Shown piece after piece: positions 35,007 through 43,841 of a stretch of 64,000 nt of DNA (its first letter is position 1; every line of letters begins with the position of its first letter). Made by a program: the position numbers and the translations under genes. This DNA is from DASZQY01 sp963843565 (GTDB lineage Bacteria; Pseudomonadota; Alphaproteobacteria; Rhizobiales; Kaistiaceae). Below the pieces are notes generated by a model that was not told the origin of the DNA, did no database searches, and saw nothing but the letters and a program-made list of their open reading frames with translations. The stretch spans positions 558,001-622,000 of the forward strand of contig CAWJKY010000003.1 in the NCBI GenBank assembly GCA_963843565.1, written 5' to 3'.

Positions 35007-35117
35007 CGGCAGCCTCAGCCGTTATGCAAAATGCTACCACGTTCCCGCTGATTTCGCACTTGCTCACACACCTGAAATGATGAATATGTGGGCAAATGTA
35101 TTGGATGCCTAAAGCGT

Positions 35118-36125
35118 ATGCACTCTGAGCCGTTGGTCGCGCGTTTGGCCACCCCGCTGACGATTGGGGCGGTCACAGTCCCCAACCGCGTGTTTCTGGC
35201 GCCCATGTCCGGCGTTTCAGATCGCCCCTTCCGCGGGATCGCGTCCCGGTTCGGGGCGGGCTTGGTCGTCTCCGAAATGGTGGCGAGCGACCAGTTGGCG
35301 CGTGGCGACCGGGTCGCCACGATCCGCACCGAACGCGCCGGCAAGGGTCCGCACGTCATCCAGCTCGCCGGGCGCGAAGCCCGGTGGATGGCGGAGGGTG
35401 CCCGCGCCGCAACCGACGCCGGCGCCGATATCGTCGACATCAACATGGGCTGCCCGGCGCGCAAGGTGACCGGCGGCTATGCCGGCTCGGCGCTGATGCG
35501 CGACCTGGACCACGCGCTCCGCCTGATCGACGCGACGGTTGGCGCGACGCCCTTGCCGGTGACGCTCAAGATGCGTCTCGGCTGGGACCACGCTGGCCTC
35601 AACGCGGCGGAGCTTGCCCGCCGGGCGGAAGAAGCAGGCGTGCGCACGGTGACCGTTCACGGCCGCACACGCTGCCAGTTCTACACAGGCAGCGCCGACT
35701 GGGCGGCGATCCGGGTGGTCAAGGAGAGCGTGACCATCCCCGTCATCGCCAACGGCGATCTTGTCGAGCCGTCCGACCTCGCGACCATGCTGGCCGAATC
35801 CGGCGCCGACGGCGTCATGGTCGGCCGCGGTGCCTACGGGCGGCCGTGGCTGCCTGGATATCTGGCGCAGTACGCGGCAACCGGCGTCATGCCGGCGGCG
35901 CCTGCCGAGCGCTTTTCCCTGATCGCCGGGCACTACGCCGGCATCCTCTCGCACTACGGCGAGCGGGTGGGCGTGCGCGCGGCGCGCAAGCACCTCGGCT
36001 GGTATCTCGCTCCGTTCGTGCCGCCGTCGGACGTGCGCACCGCCATCATGACCGGAACCGATCCGCGCGCGGTCATCGCCGCGGTCTCCCGCGCGCTCGG
36101 CGACGAGATGCGGAGCGCTGCATGA
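35118..36125 (+). CDS. dusB: tRNA-dihydrouridine synthase, DusB/NifR3 type
   Basis: A flavoprotein of 335 residues that reduces specific uridines in tRNA. It has VFLAPMSGVSDRPFRGIASR, IQLAGREARWMAEGARAATD, the catalytic Cys in DINMGCPARKVTGGYAGSAL, TLKMRLGWDH, VHGRTRCQFYTGSADWAAIR and GADGVMVGRGAYGRPWLPGY. ATG 35118 is preferred to GTG 35088 because the extra ten residues (MGKCIGCLKR) are not family-like. It is the classical nifR3 gene leading the ntr operon; its stop overlaps the ntrB start (ATGA). Confidence 0.95.
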   Translation: MHSEPLVARLATPLTIGAVTVPNRVFLAPMSGVSDRPFRGIASRFGAGLVVSEMVASDQLARGDRVATIRTERAGKGPHVIQLAGREARWMAEGARAATDAGADIVDINMGCPARKVTGGYAGSALMRDLDHALRLIDATVGATPLPVTLKMRLGWDHAGLNAAELARRAEEAGVRTVTVHGRTRCQFYTGSADWAAIRVVKESVTIPVIANGDLVEPSDLATMLAESGADGVMVGRGAYGRPWLPGYLAQYAATGVMPAAPAERFSLIAGHYAGILSHYGERVGVRAARKHLGWYLAPFVPPSDVRTAIMTGTDPRAVIAAVSRALGDEMRSAA

Positions 36126-37240
36126 GTGCCGACACACTTGAGCGCCCGTCGGTCGGCACGGTCCTCGATGCGTTGCCGCATCCCGTTCTGGTCATCGACA
36201 CCGCCGGTGACATCATCGAAGCCAACATGGCGGCGCAGAGCTTCTTTCAGGCGTCGACAAGCGTGCTTCGCCGTCACCCGCTTGCGTATTTCGTGCCCTT
36301 CGGCAGCCCGCTGCTGGCCCTCATCGAGCAGGTGCGCGAGCGCCGTGCTTCGGTCAACGAATACCGCGTCGACCTCGGCACGCCGCGTAACGGCGGCGAG
36401 CACGTCGTCGACATCTACGCCACCCCCGGCATCGACCGGCAGGAGGAGGTCGTCGTGGTGCTCCAGGAGCGCTCGATGGCCGACAAGATCGACCGTCAGC
36501 TCATGCATCGCAGCGCCGCACGCAGCGTCAGCGGGCTGGCGGCCATGCTCGCTCACGAGATCAAGAACCCGCTGTCGGGCATCCGCGGTGCCGCCCAGCT
36601 TCTCGAGACGAACGTCGGCGACGAGGATCGCGCGCTCACCCGCCTGATCTGCGACGAGGCGGACCGCATCGTGAAGCTGGTCGACCGGATGGAGGTGTTC
36701 TCCGACGAGCGGCCGATCGAACGCGATCCGATCAACATTCACGTCGTTCTCGATCACGTGCGCCGGCTCGCCCGATCGGGCTTCGCCAGCCACATCCCGA
36801 TCAAGGACGAATACGACCCGTCGCTGCCGATGGTCTACGCCAACCGCGACCAGCTCGTGCAGGTCTTCCTGAACCTGGTCAAGAACGCCGCGGAATCGAT
36901 CAGCGGCGTGCCCGGCGGCGAGATCGTGCTGACCACGGCCTACAAGCCGGGCATGCGCCTGTCGGTCCCCGGCAGCCCGGGCAAGGTGACCCTGCCGCTC
37001 GAATTCTGCGTGCGCGACAACGGCAAGGGCGTGCCCGAGGACCTGATCCCGCATCTCTTCGAGCCGTTCGTTACCACCAAGGCGAACGGCACCGGCCTCG
37101 GTCTGGCGCTGGTCGCCAAGATCATTCGCGACCACGGCGGCGTCATCGAATGCGAATCGCAGGCCGGCAAGACCACGTTCCGTGTGCTGATGCCCGCCTG
37201 GACGGCCCCCACAGATACCGCCACAGCGAAGGACGAGTGA
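36122..37240 (+). CDS. ntrB: Nitrogen-regulation sensor histidine kinase NtrB
   Basis: A soluble 372-residue sensor of nitrogen status acting with PII. An N-terminal PAS domain (ALPHPVLVIDTAGDIIEANM to about 120) is followed by the phosphoacceptor helix MLAHEIKNPLSGIRGAAQLL (His about 142). The ATPase N-box is VFLNLVKNAAESISGVPGGE, with G-boxes CVRDNGKGVPEDLIPHLFEP and NGTGLGLALVAKII. ATG 36122 lies in an ATGA overlap with dusB; ntrC starts 2 bases past the stop. Confidence 0.97.
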   Translation: MSADTLERPSVGTVLDALPHPVLVIDTAGDIIEANMAAQSFFQASTSVLRRHPLAYFVPFGSPLLALIEQVRERRASVNEYRVDLGTPRNGGEHVVDIYATPGIDRQEEVVVVLQERSMADKIDRQLMHRSAARSVSGLAAMLAHEIKNPLSGIRGAAQLLETNVGDEDRALTRLICDEADRIVKLVDRMEVFSDERPIERDPINIHVVLDHVRRLARSGFASHIPIKDEYDPSLPMVYANRDQLVQVFLNLVKNAAESISGVPGGEIVLTTAYKPGMRLSVPGSPGKVTLPLEFCVRDNGKGVPEDLIPHLFEPFVTTKANGTGLGLALVAKIIRDHGGVIECESQAGKTTFRVLMPAWTAPTDTATAKDE

Positions 37241-37241
37241 C

Positions 37242-38684
37242 ATGGCGCAAGGCAACATCCTGGTCGCCGACGACGATGCCGCCATTCGCACGGTGTTGAA
37301 CCAGGCGCTGTCGCGGGCCGGCTACTCGGTGAGGCTGACGTCAAGCGCCGGGACGCTGTGGCGCTGGGCGAGCGAAGGGGAGGGCGACCTGATCATCACC
37401 GATGTGGTGATGCCCGACGAGAACGCCTTCGATCTGCTGCCGCGCATCAAGCGGGCGCGCCCCGACCTCCCGATCATCGTGATGAGCGCGCAGAACACGT
37501 TCATGACCGCCATTCGCGCCTCCGAGCGCGGCGCGTACGAATACCTGCCGAAGCCCTTCGACCTGAAGGAGCTGATCGCGATCGTGGGTCGCGCCCTTTC
37601 GGAGCCGAAGGCGCGGCGCGCCGAACTGCCGCCGGCCGATCCCGCCGACGCGATCCCGCTGATCGGCCGGTCGCCGGCAATGCAGGACATCTACCGGGTG
37701 CTGGCGCGGCTGATGCAAACCGACCTCACCGTGATGATCGCGGGCGAGTCGGGCACCGGCAAGGAGCTCGTCGCGCGCGCCCTGCACGACTATGGCAAGC
37801 GCCGCAACGGGCCGTTCGTGGCCATCAACATGGCGGCGATTCCGCGTGATCTGATCGAGGCGGAGTTGTTCGGCCACGAGAAAGGCGCCTTCACCGGCGC
37901 CCAGACGCGCAGCGCCGGCCGTTTCGAACAGGCCGACGGCGGTACGCTCTTCCTCGACGAGATCGGCGACATGCCGATGGAAGCGCAGACCCGGCTGCTG
38001 CGTGTTCTTCAGCAGGGCGAGTACACGACGGTCGGCGGGCGCACGCCGATCAAGACGGACGTGCGCATCGTCGCGGCGACCAACAAGGATCTGCGCATCC
38101 TCATCAATCAGGGTCAGTTCCGCGAGGATCTGTTCTTCCGGCTGAACGTGGTTCCGATTCGCCTGCCGCCGCTGCGCGAGCGCAGCGAGGACATCCCGGA
38201 TCTCGTCCGCCATTTCTTCACGCTGGTCGAGAAGGAGGGCCTGCCCGCCAAGCACATCGAGGCGGCGGCGCTGGAGCGGCTGAAGCACTACCGCTGGCCG
38301 GGCAACGTGCGCGAACTGGAGAACCTGGTGCGGCGCCTGGCGGCGCTCTATCCGCAGGAGACGATCACCGACAACATCATCGAAGCCGAACTCGATCAGT
38401 CGCTCGTTGCGACGCCGAGTGGTGACGAGGCAGAGGACGAGAGCCTGTCGCGCTCGATGGAGCGGCACATGAACGCCTACTTCCAGGGCTTCGCCGATGG
38501 CCTGCCACCGCCCGGCCTCTATCACCGGGTGCTGCGCGAGGTCGAAAGCCCGCTGATCGCCGCCGCACTCGCGGCGACCCACGGCAACCAGATCAAGGCG
38601 GCCGAACTTCTCGGTGTGAACAGGAACACACTGCGGAAGAAGATTCGTGAGCTCGACATCCAGGTCATCCGCTCAGCCCGCTAA
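37242..38684 (+). CDS. ntrC: Nitrogen-regulation response regulator NtrC
   Basis: A 480-residue sigma-54 activator. The receiver domain spans 1-120, with phospho-Asp in LIITDVVMPDENAFDLLPRI. The AAA+ domain spans about 140-380: Walker A GESGTGKELVARALHD, the sigma-54-contact loop HEKGAFTGAQTRSAGRFEQA, Walker B GGTLFLDEIGDMP, and RWPGNVRELENLVRRL. A Fis-type HTH ends the protein (GNQIKAAELLGVNRNTLRKK). All key motifs are intact, in contrast to the NtrX encoded downstream. Confidence 0.98.
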   Translation: MAQGNILVADDDAAIRTVLNQALSRAGYSVRLTSSAGTLWRWASEGEGDLIITDVVMPDENAFDLLPRIKRARPDLPIIVMSAQNTFMTAIRASERGAYEYLPKPFDLKELIAIVGRALSEPKARRAELPPADPADAIPLIGRSPAMQDIYRVLARLMQTDLTVMIAGESGTGKELVARALHDYGKRRNGPFVAINMAAIPRDLIEAELFGHEKGAFTGAQTRSAGRFEQADGGTLFLDEIGDMPMEAQTRLLRVLQQGEYTTVGGRTPIKTDVRIVAATNKDLRILINQGQFREDLFFRLNVVPIRLPPLRERSEDIPDLVRHFFTLVEKEGLPAKHIEAAALERLKHYRWPGNVRELENLVRRLAALYPQETITDNIIEAELDQSLVATPSGDEAEDESLSRSMERHMNAYFQGFADGLPPPGLYHRVLREVESPLIAAALAATHGNQIKAAELLGVNRNTLRKKIRELDIQVIRSAR

Positions 38685-38710
38685 CGCTTGATTCCACTGG
38701 CGTTTCTCCC

Positions 38711-38733
38711 GCCGCCGCGGGGCCGTGGGCGGC
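38711..38733. terminator. Hairpin after ntrC
   Basis: GCCGCC (38711-38716) pairs with GGCGGC (38728-38733) across 11 bases, 27 bases after the ntrC stop. A TTGTTTTTT run lies about 28 bases further on, too distant for a textbook intrinsic terminator. Confidence 0.3.
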
Positions 38734-38782
38734 TGTTCACGCGCCTCGTAACACGGGCTGTTGTTTTTTGATCACAATCTAG

Positions 38783-38811
38783 TTGCAATTCAGTCCCAGC
38801 GTGTCCTACGC
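38783..38811 (+). promoter_or_regulatory. Possible ntrY promoter
   Basis: TTGCAA at 38783 and CTACGC at 38806, with a 17-base spacer, would give a leader of about 35 bases before ntrY. The 168-bp ntrC-ntrY gap is the largest in the dusB-to-ntrX block, so a separate promoter is plausible. The -10 match is weak. Confidence 0.3.
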
Positions 38812-38852
38812 CTCGTTCGGGCCGGGAAACGACGGGAAGGCAGCAGATTGGA

Positions 38853-41114
38853 ATGACGGCAGCAGCGCCCGTCACGGAGTCGGTTCCCGAAAGGCGTTCC
38901 GGTTCATCGTTTGACTACACGCGGTTGATCCGCGCGGCGGGCTACGTCGCGGTGGTGCTCGCCCTGGCGTCCGCGGCCGGCACGTTCTTCATCCTGATGG
39001 GCATCACGCCCATCGCCCCGACACCGCAGATCGTCTTCATCGCGATGACCGTCAACGGGGCGATCGTCGCGTTTCTGATTCTGGTCGTGGCGTGGGAAGT
39101 GGTGAGCCTGCTGGTTGCCAACTGGCGCGGCCAGGCGGCGGCCCGGCTGCACATCCGCATCGTGGCGCTCTTCAGTCTGGTGGCGGCGGCGCCGGCGGTC
39201 CTTCTCGCGGTGGCGGCGAGCTTCTCGCTCGACCGCGGCCTCGACAACTGGTTCTCCACCCGCACGCGCACGATCGTGGAAAACTCGCTGTCGATCGCCC
39301 AGGCGTTCGCCCAGCAGCAGTCGGAAGCGCTTCGCGACGATCTCCTTGCCGTGAAAGCGGGTCTCGACAAGGGGCCGTCGCTGATCGATGACCCGCAGAA
39401 TTTCCAGACCTTCCTGACCACGCTCGGCCGCCAGCGCGGCCTGCCCGGCGTATTCGTGGTCAATGGCGACGGCGCGCTCGTCGCCCAGGCGTCGTACGCG
39501 CACCAGTCCGACTTTCCGCCGCCGGCCGCCGACGCGATCACCCACGCGCGTGCGGCGCCCGATCAGACCGTGATCCTGGCCCCCGGTGCCACCAGCATCA
39601 TCGGCGCGCTGACGCGCCTGACGAACTATGCGGACCTCTATCTCTACGTCGCGCGTCCGCTCGATCCGCAGATCGTGCGTTACCTCAGCATGACAAACGA
39701 CGACGTCGCCGAGTATGCGACGTTGCAGGCGACGCGCTTCGGGATGCAGGTCGCCTTTGGCATCCTGTTCCTCGGTATCACCGTGGTCGTACTGCTGTCG
39801 GCGATCTGGCTGGGCATCGGTTTCGCCAACCGGCTGGTGGCGCCTATCCGGCGCCTGATCGACGCGGCCAAGGAAGTCTCCCAAGGCAATCTCGCCGTGC
39901 AGGTGCAACCGCGCAACTCCGACGGCGACGTCGGTGCACTTGGCGCCACCTTCAACAACATGACCTCGCAGCTGCGCACGCAGCGCACAGAGCTGCTTGC
40001 CGCCAGCGAGCAGATCGACAGCCGGCGGCGCTTCACCGAGGCGGTGCTGTCGGGCGTCACCGCCGGCGTCATCGGCATCGACGCTTCAGGCCGGGTGACG
40101 ATCGCCAACCGTTCGGCACTTGCCATTCTCGGTGCACCGGAAAGTATCTTCGGCGCCCAGATCGACGCGGTCGTCCCGCAGCTCGCCAAGGTCATCGGCG
40201 CGGCACTTCGCGACGGGCGCCCCGAACACCGCGACCAGATCACCATCATGCGCGGCAACCACGAGCGCACCGTCAACATCCGGGTCACCACCGAGCGCGC
40301 CGTCGACCAGGTCCACGGGTACGTCATCACGCTCGACGACATCACCGATCTGGTGTCCGCCCAGCGCACCTCGGCGTGGGCCGACATCGCCCGGCGCATC
40401 GCCCACGAGATCAAGAATCCGCTGACCCCGATCCAGCTTTCCGCCGAACGGCTGAAGCGCAAGTTCGGCAAGGTCATCACCGAGGACCGCGACGTCTTCG
40501 ACCAGTGCACCGACACGATCGTCCGCCAGGTCGGCGACATCGGCCGGATGGTGGACGAATTCTCGTCGTTCGCGCGCATGCCCAAGCCGACTTTCGTCGA
40601 GGGCAACCTGTCCGACGCGATCCGCGAGGCGGTATTCCTGGTCAGCGTCGCCCAGCCCGACATCACCTTCAATGTCGACGTGCCCAAGGAGCCGCTCATG
40701 GGCCGCTTCGATGCGCGGCTGATGGGCCAGGCGCTCGCCAACCTGGTCAAGAACGCCACCGAGGCGATCGCAGCGCTTCCCGATGCGGAGCAGGGCAAGG
40801 GGCGGATCACCGTCTCGGCGCGCAAGAACAAGGCGATGATCGTCGTCGACATCATCGACAACGGCATCGGCCTGCCGCGCGACAACCGCAATCGTCTGCT
40901 CGAGCCCTACGTTACCACCCGCGAGAAGGGCACCGGGCTGGGCCTCGCCATCGTCGGCAAGATCGTCGAGGAGCACGGCGGCGAAGTCGATCTGCTCGAC
41001 GCGCCGGACGTCGCCGACGGCGGCCGCGGCGCCATGATCCGCATTTCCCTGCCGGCCCTGGAGACGGCCGTCGGCGCTTCGCCTCCCGAAACTTCGCCGG
41101 CGATGTCCGGCTAG
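38853..41114 (+). CDS. ntrY: Membrane sensor histidine kinase NtrY
   Basis: A 753-residue transmembrane kinase. Three N-terminal membrane helices (including AAGYVAVVLALASAAGTFFI, TVNGAIVAFLILVVAWEVVS and FSLVAAAPAVLLAVAASFSL) precede an about 190-residue periplasmic sensor region. A fourth helix is FGILFLGITVVVLLSAIWLG. HAMP (ANRLVAPIRRLIDAAKEVSQ), PAS (about 395-500) and the H-box RRIAHEIKNPLTPIQLSAER follow, then NLVKNATEAIAALPDAEQGK and GTGLGLAIVGKIVEEHGGEV. Family members respond to nitrogen, redox or oxygen signals. It pairs with NtrX, 23 bases downstream. Confidence 0.97.
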   Translation: MTAAAPVTESVPERRSGSSFDYTRLIRAAGYVAVVLALASAAGTFFILMGITPIAPTPQIVFIAMTVNGAIVAFLILVVAWEVVSLLVANWRGQAAARLHIRIVALFSLVAAAPAVLLAVAASFSLDRGLDNWFSTRTRTIVENSLSIAQAFAQQQSEALRDDLLAVKAGLDKGPSLIDDPQNFQTFLTTLGRQRGLPGVFVVNGDGALVAQASYAHQSDFPPPAADAITHARAAPDQTVILAPGATSIIGALTRLTNYADLYLYVARPLDPQIVRYLSMTNDDVAEYATLQATRFGMQVAFGILFLGITVVVLLSAIWLGIGFANRLVAPIRRLIDAAKEVSQGNLAVQVQPRNSDGDVGALGATFNNMTSQLRTQRTELLAASEQIDSRRRFTEAVLSGVTAGVIGIDASGRVTIANRSALAILGAPESIFGAQIDAVVPQLAKVIGAALRDGRPEHRDQITIMRGNHERTVNIRVTTERAVDQVHGYVITLDDITDLVSAQRTSAWADIARRIAHEIKNPLTPIQLSAERLKRKFGKVITEDRDVFDQCTDTIVRQVGDIGRMVDEFSSFARMPKPTFVEGNLSDAIREAVFLVSVAQPDITFNVDVPKEPLMGRFDARLMGQALANLVKNATEAIAALPDAEQGKGRITVSARKNKAMIVVDIIDNGIGLPRDNRNRLLEPYVTTREKGTGLGLAIVGKIVEEHGGEVDLLDAPDVADGGRGAMIRISLPALETAVGASPPETSPAMSG

Positions 41115-41137
41115 CGACATGAAAGACAAGAGCGACA

Positions 41138-42505
41138 ATGGCGTCTGATATTCTCATCGTCGACGACGAGGCCGATATCCGGGAGCTGGTGGCCGGCATC
41201 CTCTCGGACGAAGGCCACGGCACCCGGCTTGCCGCCGACGCCGATACGGCGCTTGCCGAGATCCGCAGCCGCCGGCCGTCGCTCGTCTTCCTCGACATCT
41301 GGCTCCAGGGCAGCCGCCTCGACGGGCTCGGCCTGCTCGACGAAGTCAAACGCGAGCACAACGACCTGCCGGTGGTGATGATCTCCGGCCACGGCAACAT
41401 CGAGACGGCGGTCTCGGCGATCAAGCGCGGCGCCTACGACTACATCGAGAAGCCGTTCAAGTCGGATCGGCTGGTGCTGGTGGCGGAACGGGCGCTGGAG
41501 GCCTCGAAGCTCAGGCGCGAGATCAAGACGCTGCGCGAGCGCAGCGGCGAGGCGCACGAGCTGCTTGGCAATTCCGCCGCCATGAACCACCTGCGCGTCA
41601 TGATCGAGAAGGTGGCGCCGACCAACAGCCGCGTGATGATTTCGGGCGCCTCGGGCGCCGGCAAGGAGCTGGTCGCGCGCACCATCCACGAGCACTCGCA
41701 GCGCAAGCCCGGTCCGTTCGTGGTGCTCAACGCCGCCACGATCACGCCCGAGCACATGGAACACGAGCTGTTCGGGACCGAGCCTGACAATGGCGCCACC
41801 CGCAAGGTCGGGGCGCTGGAGGAAGCGCACGGCGGCACGCTCTACCTGGACGAAGTCGGCGACATGCCGCGCGAGACGCAGAACAAGATCCTGCGCGTGC
41901 TGGTCGACCAGACCTTCCAGCGGGTCGGCGGGGCCAACCGGGTACAGGTCGATGTGCGGATCATTTCCTCGACCGGGCGCGACCTTGAGCGCGAGATTGC
42001 CGAACAGACCTTCCGCGAGGATTTGTTCCATCGCCTGTCGGTGGTACCGTTGCGGGTTCCGGCGCTTGCCGAGCGGCGCGAGGACATTCCGCTGCTGGTC
42101 CGCCACTTCGTCGAGCAGATTTCCCGGTCCACCGGCCTGCCGCCGCGCACCATCGGCGAAGACGCCATGGCCGTGCTTCAGGCCCACGACTGGCCGGGCA
42201 ACATTCGCCAGCTGCGCAACAACATCGAGCGGCTGATGATCCTGGCGCGTGGCGACGCCTCGGAGGTCATCACCGCCGAAATGCTGCCGGCGGAGATCGG
42301 CGAGATGCTGCCGACGACGCCGGGCAGGGCAGGGGGCGAGCACCTGATGTCGCTGCCGCTGCGCGATGCCCGCGAGATCTTCGAGCGCGAATACCTGACC
42401 GCGCAGGTCAACCGCTTTGGCGGCAACATCTCGCGGACCGCCGAGTTCGTCGGCATGGAGCGCTCGGCGCTGCACCGCAAGCTGAAGTCGCTGGGCGTCA
42501 GCTAG
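41138..42505 (+). CDS. ntrX: Response regulator NtrX lacking the GAFTGA loop
   Basis: A 455-residue NtrC-family regulator. The receiver domain has ILIVDDEADIRELVAGILSD and phospho-Asp in SLVFLDIWLQGSRLDGLGLL. The AAA+ domain has Walker A SGASGAGKELVARTIHEHSQ, Walker B GGTLYLDEVGDMPRETQNKI and WPGNIRQLRNNIERLMILAR. The C-terminal Fis HTH is RTAEFVGMERSALHRKLKSL. Where sigma-54 activators have GAFTGA, this protein reads ELFGTEPDNGATRKVGALEE, so loop-1 contact with sigma-54 is probably lost. It likely acts as a conventional DNA-binding regulator. Confidence 0.96.
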   Translation: MASDILIVDDEADIRELVAGILSDEGHGTRLAADADTALAEIRSRRPSLVFLDIWLQGSRLDGLGLLDEVKREHNDLPVVMISGHGNIETAVSAIKRGAYDYIEKPFKSDRLVLVAERALEASKLRREIKTLRERSGEAHELLGNSAAMNHLRVMIEKVAPTNSRVMISGASGAGKELVARTIHEHSQRKPGPFVVLNAATITPEHMEHELFGTEPDNGATRKVGALEEAHGGTLYLDEVGDMPRETQNKILRVLVDQTFQRVGGANRVQVDVRIISSTGRDLEREIAEQTFREDLFHRLSVVPLRVPALAERREDIPLLVRHFVEQISRSTGLPPRTIGEDAMAVLQAHDWPGNIRQLRNNIERLMILARGDASEVITAEMLPAEIGEMLPTTPGRAGGEHLMSLPLRDAREIFEREYLTAQVNRFGGNISRTAEFVGMERSALHRKLKSLGVS

Positions 42506-42523
42506 GCGTCCGAGGGGCCACCG

Positions 42524-43387
42524 ATGTCGCGGATCGCATACGTCAACGGACGCTACGTCCGGCACGCCGAGGCGGGAGTCCATATCGAGGATCGCGGGTA
42601 TCAGTTCGCGGATGGCGTCTACGAGGTCTGCGAGGTTCGCGACGGGCGCCTGATCGACGAGCGCCGCCACCTCGACCGCCTCGGCCGCTCGCTCGGCGAG
42701 CTGGCGATCCGCTGGCCGATGGAGCGCCGCGCCCTGTCCGTGGTGCTCCGCGAGGTCGTGCGGCGGAACCGGGTGACCGACGGCATCGTCTATCTCCAGG
42801 TGACGCGCGGCGTTGCCCGCCGTGATCATGCCTTCCCGGGCGCCGACGTGCCTCCGTCGCTGGTGGTGACGGCGCGCGGCGTGCCCCGCAGCGCCGGCGA
42901 AGGGCGAGCCGCAACGGGCGTTGCCGTCATCACGGTGCCCGACAACCGCTGGGAACGGGTCGACATCAAGAGCGTCAGCCTGCTGCCCAACGTGCTGGCC
43001 AAGCAGAAGGCGCGGGAGGCGGGCGCCTACGAAGCTTGGTTCGTCACGCCGGACGGGTTCGTCACCGAGGGGTCGTCCACCAACGCGTGGATCGTGACAG
43101 GTGAGGGGGCTCTGGTCACCCATCCGGCAACCGTCGCGATCCTGCGCGGAATCACGCGCACGGTGTTGATCGAGGCGCTCGCGGCGGAGAATTTGCGCCT
43201 TGAGGAGCGACACTTCTCGGTCGAGGAAGCGCGCGCCGCGCGGGAAGCGTTCGTCACCTCGGCGACGTCGATCGTGACGCCAGTCGTCAAGATCGATGGC
43301 GAGAAAGTAGGCAGCGGCCAACCCGGCCCGGTTGCGAAGCGGCTGCGCGTGGCATTCCGGACGGCGTCTGAAATCGCTCCAGCCTAG
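42524..43387 (+). CDS. dat: D-amino-acid aminotransferase (class IV PLP enzyme)
   Basis: Transaminates D-amino acids, making D-Ala or D-Glu for the wall or using them as nutrients. The 287 residues show IAYVNGRYVRHAEAGVHIED, GYQFADGVYEVCEVRDGRLI, VYLQVTRGVARRDHAFPGAD, the PLP Lys in VDIKSVSLLPNVLAKQKARE, EGSSTNAWIVTGEGALVTHP and FVTSATSIVTPVVKIDG. It lies 19 bases after ntrX, at a position where other rhizobia also carry it. Branched-chain aminotransferase is the main alternative; length and motifs favour Dat. Confidence 0.92.
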   Translation: MSRIAYVNGRYVRHAEAGVHIEDRGYQFADGVYEVCEVRDGRLIDERRHLDRLGRSLGELAIRWPMERRALSVVLREVVRRNRVTDGIVYLQVTRGVARRDHAFPGADVPPSLVVTARGVPRSAGEGRAATGVAVITVPDNRWERVDIKSVSLLPNVLAKQKAREAGAYEAWFVTPDGFVTEGSSTNAWIVTGEGALVTHPATVAILRGITRTVLIEALAAENLRLEERHFSVEEARAAREAFVTSATSIVTPVVKIDGEKVGSGQPGPVAKRLRVAFRTASEIAPA

Positions 43388-43413
43388 TTATGTCCGCCAT
43401 AAGCGGGAATCCG

Positions 43414-43427
43414 TGACCATTTGGTCA
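43414..43427. promoter_or_regulatory. Perfect dyad in the dat-hfq gap
   Basis: TGACCATTTGGTCA is a perfect 14-base palindrome (TGACCA TT TGGTCA), 27 bases past the dat stop and 154 bases before hfq. It has operator-like form; the binding protein is unknown. Confidence 0.4.
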
Positions 43428-43494
43428 GGAAAATCGGTTCGCATCGGCGACGATGCGCGCATGACTTTGCGCGTGACGCGGCGCTCAACACCCG

Positions 43495-43507
43495 GCAAAC
43501 TGTTTGC
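43495..43507. promoter_or_regulatory. Perfect dyad upstream of hfq
   Basis: GCAAAC T GTTTGC is a 13-base perfect inverted repeat centred 80 bases before the hfq ATG. It could be an operator or a small mRNA hairpin in the leader. Confidence 0.4.
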
Positions 43508-43580
43508 ATAACCGGTCGGCAGAGCCGAGAACGCGACTGACGCCCAAAGGCAAAAGGAAAAGACAAAGGCAATAGAAGAC

Positions 43581-43841
43581 ATGGCGGAACGCGCACAAAA
43601 CCTGCAAGACACGTTTCTCAACTACGTCCGCAAGCAGAAGACTCCCCTGACGATCTTCCTGGTGAACGGGGTGAAGCTTCAGGGAATCGTCACTTGGTTT
43701 GACAATTTCTGCGTGCTCCTGAGGCGCGATGGGCACTCGCAACTCGTCTACAAGCACGCCATATCGACCGTGATGCCGGGGGCCCCGCTCCAGCTGTTCG
43801 AACCGGGAGACGAAGGGGCCAGCGACCAGGACACGGATTGA
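43581..43841 (+). CDS. hfq: RNA chaperone Hfq
   Basis: A hexameric Sm-like RNA chaperone of 86 residues that mediates sRNA-mRNA pairing. The Sm1 motif runs through AQNLQDTFLNYVRKQKTPLT, IFLVNGVKLQGIVTWFDNFC and VLLRRDGHSQLVYKHAISTV, with the conserved YKHA of Sm2. The acidic tail GDEGASDQDTD is short, as in alphaproteobacteria. Its stop overlaps the hflX TTG start. Confidence 0.98.
   Translation: MAERAQNLQDTFLNYVRKQKTPLTIFLVNGVKLQGIVTWFDNFCVLLRRDGHSQLVYKHAISTVMPGAPLQLFEPGDEGASDQDTD

Noticed and set aside
35061..35093. TGCTCACA/TGTGGGCA inverted pair before dusB as an operator
   Set aside because: One mismatch in short arms 17 bases apart is not enough to separate it from chance.
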